NCBI GenBank assembly: GCA_017478685.1
Contig: JAFVDC010000178.1
Span: 1-6,252 of the forward strand
DNA: 6,252 bases
Direction of reading: 5' to 3'
Source of the DNA: Bacteroidales bacterium
GTDB lineage: Bacteria > Bacteroidota > Bacteroidia > Bacteroidales > UBA932
Part shown: in pieces, positions 1-5,253 of the stretch
Layout: each line of letters opens with the position of its first letter
Numbering within the stretch: position 1 is the stretch's first letter
Made by a program: the position numbers and the translations under genes
Notes under the pieces: model-generated
What the model saw: only the letters and a program-made list of their open reading frames with translations
The model's database searches: none
Told to the model about the DNA's origin: nothing

Positions 1-108
1 AACGGAGGTAACGGCCGCGGAACGGTCCAGCTGTTCGACCTGAAAGGAAATCTCATTGACCGCATTCACGCGGAGAATGTGGGCTGCGAATACGGCGAGT
101 ATTGCTGA
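1..108 (+). CDS. C-terminal end of an unidentified protein (5' truncated)
   Basis: Reading from base 1, 35 codons stay open and end in TGA at 106-108. The peptide is rich in Gly and Asn at first, then has a Thr-Val-Gln-Leu-Phe-Asp-Leu-Lys-Gly-Asn-Leu-Ile stretch, a beta-strand/turn/beta-strand pattern like one blade edge of a beta-propeller or another secreted beta-rich domain. It ends in Gly-Cys-Glu-Tyr-Gly-Glu-Tyr-Cys with two cysteines near the C-terminus. The rest of the gene lies upstream of the window, so the family cannot be named. It converges on the acetyltransferase gene, with 73 nt between the two stop codons. The frame is plausible because codon use resembles the neighbours and the opposite-strand alternatives look poorer. 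Confidence 0.6.
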   Translation, partial: NGGNGRGTVQLFDLKGNLIDRIHAENVGCEYGEYC

Positions 109-181
109 CCAGTCCCCATGCATGCGGCCAGAAGATATCTGATAAGGTCATCGCGGTATTTTTCTACAGCATCCATCTTTT
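109..181. other. Convergent intergenic spacer, no clear terminator
   Basis: This 73-nt gap lies between two convergent stop codons, where a bidirectional terminator would be expected. I see short palindromes (ATGCAT near 118-123, AGATATCT near 133-140) and a T run near 170, but no GC-rich stem followed by a U tract on either strand. Termination may be Rho-dependent or rely on a weak structure. Confidence 0.4.
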
Positions 182-811
182 TCAGAGTTTCTTTTTTACG
201 CTCCAGCTTCCCATGGTTTTCCCGCCGTACTCTATGGTGCGGTAATCGAAGACCTCGAAGCCAAGTTTCCTGTAAAAGGCTATATTCTTTTCGGAATTGG
301 TGAAGAAGACAAGTTCCTTGCCGCCCTGCTCCCGGATATACTGCTCCCAGTAGGCAATGAATTTTGTGCCGATGCCCGTCCCCTGGGCCGAAGGGTCTAC
401 GGTGAGGGAACTGGCATACCAGATGCCGGGGCCGGTCTTCTGGTACTCGTGGCAAGGGATGCCGGCATCCGAGTCCATCTTGAGCCAGCTGTCGATTGTC
501 TTCCTGTCACCTTCCCTGTAAACTTTCAGCCAGCCGTTAAGGATATAGCATAAGTCCGACGGCTTCTTGTACGAAGGCGGATTGAGCTGCGCTACGGAGA
601 CAATCTTCCCGTCTTTCCGCCCCACAAGATAGCGGGATGCCCTGAAATTGGTCCTGAACTCCCGCCAAAGTATGGCAAACTGGATACGGTTCCTCTCTTC
701 TTTTTCCGGGAACCAGTTTGTGAAGTACTCGTAATCGTCAAAAGCCCGCGTGGCAACCATGGCCGCCTCCCGGATTTCCTCCTTTTTCATCGGGCCGAAA
801 ATAACTTCCAT
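182..811 (-). CDS. GNAT-family N-acetyltransferase
   Basis: This 209-residue protein belongs to the GCN5-related N-acetyltransferases, which move an acetyl group from acetyl-CoA to an amine. The acetyl-CoA-binding motif A is clear: strand Ser-Ser-Leu-Thr-Val-Asp-Pro at 134-140, then Gln143-Gly-Thr-Gly146-Ile-Gly148, the Q/RxxGxG/A pyrophosphate loop, followed by a helix to about 162. Motif B follows, with Asn176-Ile-Ala-Phe-Tyr180 and Leu-Gly-Phe at 183-185, the usual end of the fold. Residues 1-130 form a long N-terminal half with few recognisable motifs, which probably sets substrate choice; the substrate is unknown. The start is ATG at 809-811; a second Met at residue 8 is possible. The gene is last in the minus-strand block, 77 nt after the 129-residue protein, so it may have its own promoter. 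The enzyme class is near certain, the biological role is not. Confidence 0.93.
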   Translation of the reverse strand: MEVIFGPMKKEEIREAAMVATRAFDDYEYFTNWFPEKEERNRIQFAILWREFRTNFRASRYLVGRKDGKIVSVAQLNPPSYKKPSDLCYILNGWLKVYREGDRKTIDSWLKMDSDAGIPCHEYQKTGPGIWYASSLTVDPSAQGTGIGTKFIAYWEQYIREQGGKELVFFTNSEKNIAFYRKLGFEVFDYRTIEYGGKTMGSWSVKKKL

Positions 812-836
812 TGCTTCAATATTTTAACCTATTATC

Positions 837-844
837 TAAACATA
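837..844 (-). promoter_or_regulatory. Possible weak -7 element for the acetyltransferase gene
   Basis: Read on the minus strand, 844 to 837 is TATGTTTA, one base from the Bacteroidota -7 consensus TAnnTTTG. A start site near 831 would give a leader of about 20 nt before the ATG at 811. No good TTTG-type -33 box lies 19-21 nt further upstream, so this is tentative; read-through from the gene upstream is the alternative. Confidence 0.25.
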
Positions 845-888
845 ACCGTGAGAGCTGTTCATTTCACGAGAAAGTACGGAGACCCCGA

Positions 889-1278
889 TCATGCATTGTC
901 TTCCGGCAAATAGACGTCAATGGTCTTGATGATTGACAGTATGGTCTGGTAGAACATGACGGAGGAGCCCCTGAGGGGCATCCAGTGGTCCTCGGAGGCC
1001 TTTCCCCTGAGGAAATTGTCCGTATAGATTGTGCCGAAGTTGCCAATGCAGACCTCAACCTCACCTTTATCAGATACCCTGAGGGCACGTATGGGCTTAG
1101 TCTCTGTGTAGCCTTTGCCCTTGTCAAAGACCAGCGCCTTGATATCGGCCTTTTCCTGGCGGTTGTTGGTGGTATTTATGAAGCCTCCGGCATCCTTAAC
1201 TATATCCCGAACGGCGTCGTGAAGCTTGTTCGCAGCCTGAAGGTACTGCGACGAAAGATCCAGTAATTCCTGTTTCAT
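889..1278 (-). CDS. Conserved-looking protein of unknown function, 129 aa
   Basis: I do not recognise this family. The protein is small, soluble-looking and has no signal peptide or membrane segment. Residues 1-28 are a predicted amphipathic helix (Lys-Gln-Glu-Leu-Leu onward). Strand-like stretches follow at 44-52 (Ala-Asp-Ile-Lys-Ala-Leu-Val-Phe-Asp), 62-69 and 73-79. A helix at about 106-121 ends at a Tyr-Leu-Pro tail. A single Cys lies at residue 77. The ATG at 1276-1278 sits 6 nt after the mgtC-like stop codon, and the spacer reads AGAGAA on the minus strand, a weak ribosome-binding purine run. The pair is therefore very probably one transcriptional unit. Position and codon use support a real gene; the opposite-strand open frame at 985-1266 is a shadow. 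A role with the MgtC-like protein is only an inference from position. Confidence 0.8.
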   Translation of the reverse strand: MKQELLDLSSQYLQAANKLHDAVRDIVKDAGGFINTTNNRQEKADIKALVFDKGKGYTETKPIRALRVSDKGEVEVCIGNFGTIYTDNFLRGKASEDHWMPLRGSSVMFYQTILSIIKTIDVYLPEDNA

Positions 1279-1284
1279 TTCTCT

Positions 1285-1908
1285 TTAATCGTTTTCCAAG
1301 GAAGGGTTTGTGAGGGTTGAGACAATTCCCGGAAGGGTTTTCAGATAGGCCTTCTGTGTAACCCTTATTTCAAAAGAGGCCCTGCCGCCCTTTATGGAGT
1401 ATGACTCTACGGTTATCTTGTTGTCCTTGAACAAATCAAGAGTCTTTTCCAGCCCTTCCGGAGAGGAGATATCGGCCTTCAAGGTAACGGGCCTCTCTGT
1501 ATGGTGTAGAGTGACAAAATGCATGGTTTCAAGGCAGGCAATAACCATGAGCGCCGCAACGGCCGAAATTGCATACATTCCCGCGCCGCATGCAAGGCCG
1601 ATGGAAGCAGCCACCCAGAGGCCGGCGGCGGTGGTTACGCCACGGACTACGTTTTTCTGGAAGATGATTACGCCGGCCCCTATAAAGCCAATTCCGGACA
1701 CAACCTGGGCCGCCACACGTGACGCGTCAAAGTGCTGCCCTTCAAAGGCATATTGGGAAATAATCATAAGGAGGGCGCTGCCAAGAGCCACCACAAAATG
1801 AGTCCTGATTCCGGCTTCCTTGGCCCTTAGCATACGCTCCAGGCCCACAAGGCCGCCAAGCAGCCCGGCAGCCAGTAACCTTAGTACAAAATCCCAAAAC
1901 TGTTCCAT
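1285..1908 (-). CDS. MgtC/SapB-family membrane protein
   Basis: MgtC-family proteins are inner-membrane proteins linked to growth in low magnesium and, in some pathogens, survival in macrophages and control of membrane potential. This one shows the family signatures in order (numbered from the ATG at 1906-1908): Gly-Gly-Leu-Val-Gly-Leu-Glu-Arg at 18-25, Gly-Ile-Arg-Thr-His at 33-37, Leu-Gly-Ser-Ala at 42-45, Asp61 before Ser-Arg-Val-Ala at 63-66, Gly-Ile-Gly-Phe-Ile-Gly-Ala-Gly at 72-79, and Val-Arg-Gly-Val-Thr-Thr-Ala-Ala-Gly-Leu-Trp at 88-98. Four or five hydrophobic helices fill residues 5-130. The remaining 75 or so residues form a soluble alpha/beta tail, like the ACT-like domain of longer MgtC proteins. 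I prefer the ATG at 1908 (207 aa), preceded by AAGG, because family members start just before the first helix. An in-frame TTG at 1947 would add 13 polar residues. It heads the minus-strand operon. The family is certain; transport of Mg is not established for it. Confidence 0.95.
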   Translation of the reverse strand: MEQFWDFVLRLLAAGLLGGLVGLERMLRAKEAGIRTHFVVALGSALLMIISQYAFEGQHFDASRVAAQVVSGIGFIGAGVIIFQKNVVRGVTTAAGLWVAASIGLACGAGMYAISAVAALMVIACLETMHFVTLHHTERPVTLKADISSPEGLEKTLDLFKDNKITVESYSIKGGRASFEIRVTQKAYLKTLPGIVSTLTNPSLEND

Positions 1909-1935
1909 GAATACCTTGTAGTAGTTATTGCTCAC

Positions 1936-1946
1936 TGCCCATGGCA
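1936..1946. repeat. Short perfect inverted repeat TGCC-CAT-GGCA
   Basis: An 11-bp inverted repeat with 4-bp arms and a 3-bp centre lies in the predicted leader of the mgtC-like gene, about 16 nt downstream of the presumed start site. On the minus strand it overlaps an ATG that opens a five-codon frame (Met-Gly-Ser-Glu-Gln, stop) ending at 1925. It could be an operator half or a small leader feature, but a repeat this short can arise by chance. Confidence 0.2.
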
Positions 1947-1956
1947 AGGAGCGAAG

Positions 1957-1988
1957 TTTTCATTTTTCAAAGATAATGACTATATTTG
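1957..1988 (+). promoter_or_regulatory. Predicted promoter for the plus-strand hydrolase operon
   Basis: TATATTTG at 1981-1988 fully matches the Bacteroidota -7 consensus TAnnTTTG. TTTT at 1957-1960 lies 20 nt upstream, at the right spacing for a degenerate -33 box. The predicted start near 1993-1995 is only about 5 nt before the ATG at 1999, so the message would be almost leaderless. This promoter overlaps the opposite one almost completely. Confidence 0.55.
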
Positions 1989-1999
1989 ATTTTTAAAAA
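1968..1999 (-). promoter_or_regulatory. Predicted promoter for the mgtC-like operon
   Basis: On the minus strand, 1975 to 1968 reads TATCTTTG, a full match to the Bacteroidota -7 consensus TAnnTTTG. After a 19-nt spacer, 1999 to 1995 reads TTTTT, a partial match to the TTTG-type -33 box. The start site would fall near 1962, giving a leader of about 54 nt before the ATG at 1908. The -33 region lies against the start codon of the divergent hydrolase gene. Confidence 0.55.
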
Positions 2000-2883
2000 T
2001 GGCTGCAAAACTCACATTTTTGGGAACCGGAACCTCACAGGGCGTGCCTATCATAGCATGCCAGTGCCCCGTGTGCAAAAGCCCGGACGAACGCGACAAG
2101 AGATTCCGTTCATCGGCCTATGTTGAATATGACGGCCTGAAAATCCTCATTGATGCAGGGCCGGATTTCCGCAGCCAGATGCTTCGGGCCGATATCCGCC
2201 ACCTGGATGCCATCCTCCTCACCCACAACCACAAAGACCACACAGGGGGCCTGGACGATGTCCGTTCATTCAACTACATAGACCGCAAGGCCGCCGAAAT
2301 CTACTGCGAGGAAAGGGTTCTCAAAAGCCTTAAAAACGACTACGCATACGCTTTTGAGGAGGAAAAGTACCCCGGCGCCCCGGAATGGCACGTGCATGTC
2401 ATTGATGAACGCCCGTTCCGCGTAGACTCCCTGGAAGGTACCGGAGAGCTTGAATGGGTTCACGACAAAGGCTACTTCTACCGCCAGCCGGACGGCAGCC
2501 TCACCCACCCCGGGCAAATTGTCTCGGAGGCATCCCATGACAATCCCAACATCATCCCCATCCGGGGCCTCCACGGGCAAATGCCGGTGCTTGGTTTCCG
2601 CTTTGGGAATATCGCCTATATTACGGACATGAGTCACATAGATGACTCTGAACTTGAGAAACTTAAGGGCCTGACGCACCTGACCCTCAACACCGTGAGC
2701 TATCATCCTCACCATTCCCATTTTTCACTGCAGGAGGCAATTGACCTTGCCCACAGGATAGGTGCAAAGCATACCTGGCTCACCCACCTTAGCCACAGTT
2801 TCCCAAGGTATACTGAATTCTGCAAAGAACTTGAACCAGGCATTCGGCCTGCCTACGACGGCCTCACAATAGAAGATGAATGA
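1999..2883 (+). CDS. PhnP-like metallo-beta-lactamase-fold hydrolase
   Basis: This 294-residue protein is a metallo-beta-lactamase-fold metal-dependent hydrolase nearest in style to PhnP, a phosphodiesterase acting on cyclic ribose phosphates. Gly-Thr-Gly-Thr-Ser-Gln-Gly at 9-15 opens the fold. Cys21-x-Cys23-x-x-Cys26 matches the structural zinc site known in Escherichia coli PhnP. His76-x-His78-x-Asp80-His81 is the catalytic metal motif. Further likely ligands are His192, Asp210 in Ile-Thr-Asp-Met, and His263 in Leu-Thr-His-Leu-Ser-His. About 40 residues around 141-184 seem to be extra compared with the usual length of about 250-260. No phn C-P lyase genes are nearby, so the PhnP reaction should not be assumed. 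The ATG at 1999 directly follows a predicted promoter. The gene leads the operon and overlaps the next by 8 nt (ATGAATGA). Confidence 0.92.
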   Translation: MAAKLTFLGTGTSQGVPIIACQCPVCKSPDERDKRFRSSAYVEYDGLKILIDAGPDFRSQMLRADIRHLDAILLTHNHKDHTGGLDDVRSFNYIDRKAAEIYCEERVLKSLKNDYAYAFEEEKYPGAPEWHVHVIDERPFRVDSLEGTGELEWVHDKGYFYRQPDGSLTHPGQIVSEASHDNPNIIPIRGLHGQMPVLGFRFGNIAYITDMSHIDDSELEKLKGLTHLTLNTVSYHPHHSHFSLQEAIDLAHRIGAKHTWLTHLSHSFPRYTEFCKELEPGIRPAYDGLTIEDE

Positions 2884-4294
2884 AAAATTGATCATAGTCG
2901 GCGGAGGCATCTCCGGTCTCACTGCGGGGATTTATGCGCAGCGCTCCGGATTTCAGACCCTCATCCTTGAAAAATGCGCCACGCCCGGCGGGGTTTCCAC
3001 CTGCTGGAAACGCGGCGGATACATGTTCGAGGGCGGCGTCCACTGGCTCAACGGCTCCGGAGAGCACCTGGACCTCAACAAAGTATGGAAAGAGGTAGGC
3101 GCTCTCAAGGAGAACAACCCCATATACTTCAAGGACCCGGTTTACGTTCTCAAAAACGGGAAGGCGCAGCTTGCCATCTGGAGAGACTCCGACCGCACCC
3201 TCCAGGAACTTTCGGCCTATTCCCCCCGCGACAAGAAGGTCCTGAGGAGCATTTTCCGGGATGTGAGGATGTTCAAGTACTTCCAGTCACCCGTGGAAGG
3301 CGTTACCGGAATCATGGACTATATCCGCATGTTCCCGGCCATCTGCGTTACCCCGCGCCTATGGATGCAGTCCATAAAGCACTATCTGTCAAGGATTAAG
3401 GACCCGGATGTCCGTACCCTCCTGGAGGCGGTTGTAGCGCCCGTGAACAACGCCATGACCTTTGCCTACACCCTCAGCGGCTTCTTCACCGGCGACAGCG
3501 GCTATCCCTCCGGCGGCTCCCTCAGGATGGCTCTCAACATGGCCGATACATTCAGGGAAGCCGGCGGCGAAATCCGCTACAACACCGCCGTGGAAAAGGT
3601 TGTGGACGGCGGCGTCATAGTGGACGGAGAGCTCCTCAAGGCCGATGCCGTAATTGTAACGGTAGATGCCCGCACAGCCATTGACAAGCTATTTGAAAAG
3701 CCCCTTCAGGACAGTTGGGCCCGCCGCATGAGAAAGCTTCTTGTCACCAGTCAGACAGTCTTTGTGGGAGTAGGCGTAGAGGCCGACCTAAATGCCTACC
3801 CCAAATCCATGGTATTCAAGGTACCGTTCAAGGACGGCGGAGTGGACATTCCCTTCTTTGTGGTAAGCAACTACGCCCGGGACAAGTATTCTCCGGAGGG
3901 CTGCACCACCCTCACGGCCCTTTTCCCAGGCTATTCCTACGGCTACTGGAAGGCGGCCAGGGAAGACGGCACCTATGAGGAGAAGAAGAAATCCGTGGCC
4001 GAAAAATTTATCGGCATACTTGAAGAGCAGATCCCCGAAACCAAGGGAAAGATTGCCGTTACGGATGTGGCCACGCCCGTAACATATCAGCGCTACTGCG
4101 ACACCTATGAAGGCAGTTACATGAGTGACTGGCTTCCCGCAACGCTCACAACAAACGCCCCCAACCGCTACCGCAAAGGCCTATACTTTGCCGGTCAGCG
4201 CACGGCATACTCAGGAGGCCTTCCCCCGGCAGTCATCAGCGGCAGGCTGGCGGCACGTCTCCTTTGCAAGGATTTCAAGCACAAATTCATTTAA
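2876..4294 (+). CDS. FAD-dependent oxidoreductase, phytoene desaturase/retinol saturase-like
   Basis: This 472-residue flavoprotein belongs to the amine-oxidase-like group that includes CrtI phytoene desaturase, carotenoid isomerase and retinol saturase (COG1233 type). The N-terminal Rossmann motif is Val8-Gly-Gly-Gly-Ile-Ser-Gly14-Leu, with Glu32 closing the second strand to bind the FAD ribose. Pro37-Gly-Gly39 and Phe51-Glu-Gly-Gly-Val-His-Trp57 follow, as in these enzymes. The C-terminal FAD signature is Gly435-Leu-Tyr-Phe-Ala-Gly-Gln441, with Gly-Gly-Leu-Pro-Pro-Ala at 447-452. There is no signal peptide; a hydrophobic groove or membrane contact is likely by family. Members of this bacterial branch mostly lack known substrates, so desaturation, saturation or isomerisation cannot be told apart. 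No phytoene synthase or other carotenoid gene is visible. Its start overlaps the hydrolase stop, and the transporter begins 8 nt after its stop. Confidence 0.93.
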   Translation: MNEKLIIVGGGISGLTAGIYAQRSGFQTLILEKCATPGGVSTCWKRGGYMFEGGVHWLNGSGEHLDLNKVWKEVGALKENNPIYFKDPVYVLKNGKAQLAIWRDSDRTLQELSAYSPRDKKVLRSIFRDVRMFKYFQSPVEGVTGIMDYIRMFPAICVTPRLWMQSIKHYLSRIKDPDVRTLLEAVVAPVNNAMTFAYTLSGFFTGDSGYPSGGSLRMALNMADTFREAGGEIRYNTAVEKVVDGGVIVDGELLKADAVIVTVDARTAIDKLFEKPLQDSWARRMRKLLVTSQTVFVGVGVEADLNAYPKSMVFKVPFKDGGVDIPFFVVSNYARDKYSPEGCTTLTALFPGYSYGYWKAAREDGTYEEKKKSVAEKFIGILEEQIPETKGKIAVTDVATPVTYQRYCDTYEGSYMSDWLPATLTTNAPNRYRKGLYFAGQRTAYSGGLPPAVISGRLAARLLCKDFKHKFI

Positions 4295-4302
4295 CACATA
4301 AT

Positions 4303-5253
4303 ATGGCACCAGAGATTATTAAAACCATAGACAGCATCAACGTATCCCTCAATGCGGGCGGGATGAACACCATAAATATCGTCCTGGCGTTTGTGATGTA
4401 CGGAGTTGCCCTGGGCATCAAGCCGGGCATCTTTGTGGAAGTTTTCAAAAAGCCCAAGTCCGTGCTTCTTGGCATGCTGAGCCAGCTTGTGCTCCTTCCG
4501 GCTTTCACCTGCGGGCTTGCAATACTCATGACAGGATGGATATCTCCCATGATGGCAATGGGCATGATTCTGGTTGCGGCCTGCCCAGGCGGCAACATCT
4601 CCAACTTCATGAGTTCCCTGGCAAAGGCCAACATTGAGCTTTCGGTTTCGCTCACCGCCATCTCAACGGCCCTTGCAGTGTTCATGACTCCGTTCAATTT
4701 CTGGGCATGGGGCAGCGTGTACCTACACTTTGCCGGCATCAACAGTGAAATCCCCACCCTGGTGATTCCGCTTTGGGACGTATTCAAGACAATCTTCATC
4801 CTCCTTGGAATTCCGCTGGTGCTGGGCATTCTCACAAGCCACTTCCTCCCCAAGGTTGCCGCCGCACTTAAAAAGCCCCTGCAGTGGCTTTCCATTGTGA
4901 TTTTCATTGCAATGGTGGTGCTGTCGTTCTCCTCCAACATAGACGCCTTCCTTCTTAGCATCAAGTATATCTTCCTGGTGGTTCTCATCCATAACCTCCT
5001 GGCCCTTGGAATTGGTTTTACCGTGGGTACAATAGGCAAAGTGCCGTTCCGTGACCGCCGTACGCTCACAATTGAAACCGGCATCCAGAACTCCGGCCTC
5101 GGCCTTGCCCTCATGCTTGGAACAAGTCTTTTTGCAGGCTTCCCTCCCCACGGAGGCATGCTTGTAATCACTGCCTGGTGGGGCATCTGGCACATAATCT
5201 CCGGCCTTACCGTAGCCACAATCTTCAACCGTAGGGGGCGCGCCGATGTCTGA
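4303..5253 (+). CDS. Bile acid:sodium symporter (BASS) family transporter
   Basis: This 316-residue integral membrane protein belongs to the BASS superfamily, Na+-coupled carriers of bile acids and other organic anions such as keto acids and pantoate. About nine or ten hydrophobic helices span residues 22-308. Cys94-Pro-Gly-Gly-Asn-Ile-Ser100-Asn101 and Glu258-Thr-Gly-Ile-Gln262-Asn263 are the two crossed-helix motifs that hold sodium in solved bacterial homologues. Gln61 fits the third sodium ligand, so coupling residues appear intact. I start at ATG 4303, 8 nt after the oxidoreductase stop. An in-frame TTG at 4264 would add 13 polar residues inside the upstream gene and looks wrong. The last 8 nt overlap the acyltransferase start. 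Bile acid transport is the family name, not a demonstrated substrate; a gut habitat would make it plausible, but the sequence cannot decide. Confidence 0.94.
   Translation: MAPEIIKTIDSINVSLNAGGMNTINIVLAFVMYGVALGIKPGIFVEVFKKPKSVLLGMLSQLVLLPAFTCGLAILMTGWISPMMAMGMILVAACPGGNISNFMSSLAKANIELSVSLTAISTALAVFMTPFNFWAWGSVYLHFAGINSEIPTLVIPLWDVFKTIFILLGIPLVLGILTSHFLPKVAAALKKPLQWLSIVIFIAMVVLSFSSNIDAFLLSIKYIFLVVLIHNLLALGIGFTVGTIGKVPFRDRRTLTIETGIQNSGLGLALMLGTSLFAGFPPHGGMLVITAWWGIWHIISGLTVATIFNRRGRADV

Noticed and set aside
66..175. Possible 36-residue minus-strand peptide starting at ATG 175, just after the acetyltransferase stop
   Set aside because: The first part looks helical (Met-Asp-Ala-Val-Glu-Lys-Tyr-Arg), and AAAAAG precedes it. 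However, it runs antisense into the end of the upstream gene, and its C-terminal part reads like antisense. No homology can be claimed.
847..868. Hairpin CGTGAGA/TTTCACG between the unknown gene and the acetyltransferase gene
   Set aside because: The stem is seven pairs with a wobble on the plus strand and a mismatch on the minus strand, where the genes are transcribed. No U tract follows, so it is not a credible intrinsic terminator.
2266..2721. A 151-residue minus-strand open frame opposite the PhnP-like hydrolase
   Set aside because: It is antisense to a conserved metal-binding coding sequence, has no matching regulatory signal and shows no recognisable domain.
1999..2883. C-P lyase (phn) phosphonate pathway, suggested by the PhnP-like protein
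   Set aside because: None of the other phn genes is nearby, and PhnP-like hydrolases occur widely without that pathway.
2876..4294. Carotenoid biosynthesis locus, suggested by the CrtI-like flavoenzyme
   Set aside because: No phytoene synthase, lycopene cyclase or polyprenyl synthase is present. This branch of the family is widespread in non-pigmented gut bacteria, so carotenoid synthesis is not supported.
4287..5228. A 313-residue open frame on the minus strand
   Set aside because: It lies wholly opposite the BASS transporter, whose sodium-site motifs are unmistakable. Its translation is Arg/Met/Ser-rich with no domain pattern, as expected from the antisense of a hydrophobic coding sequence.
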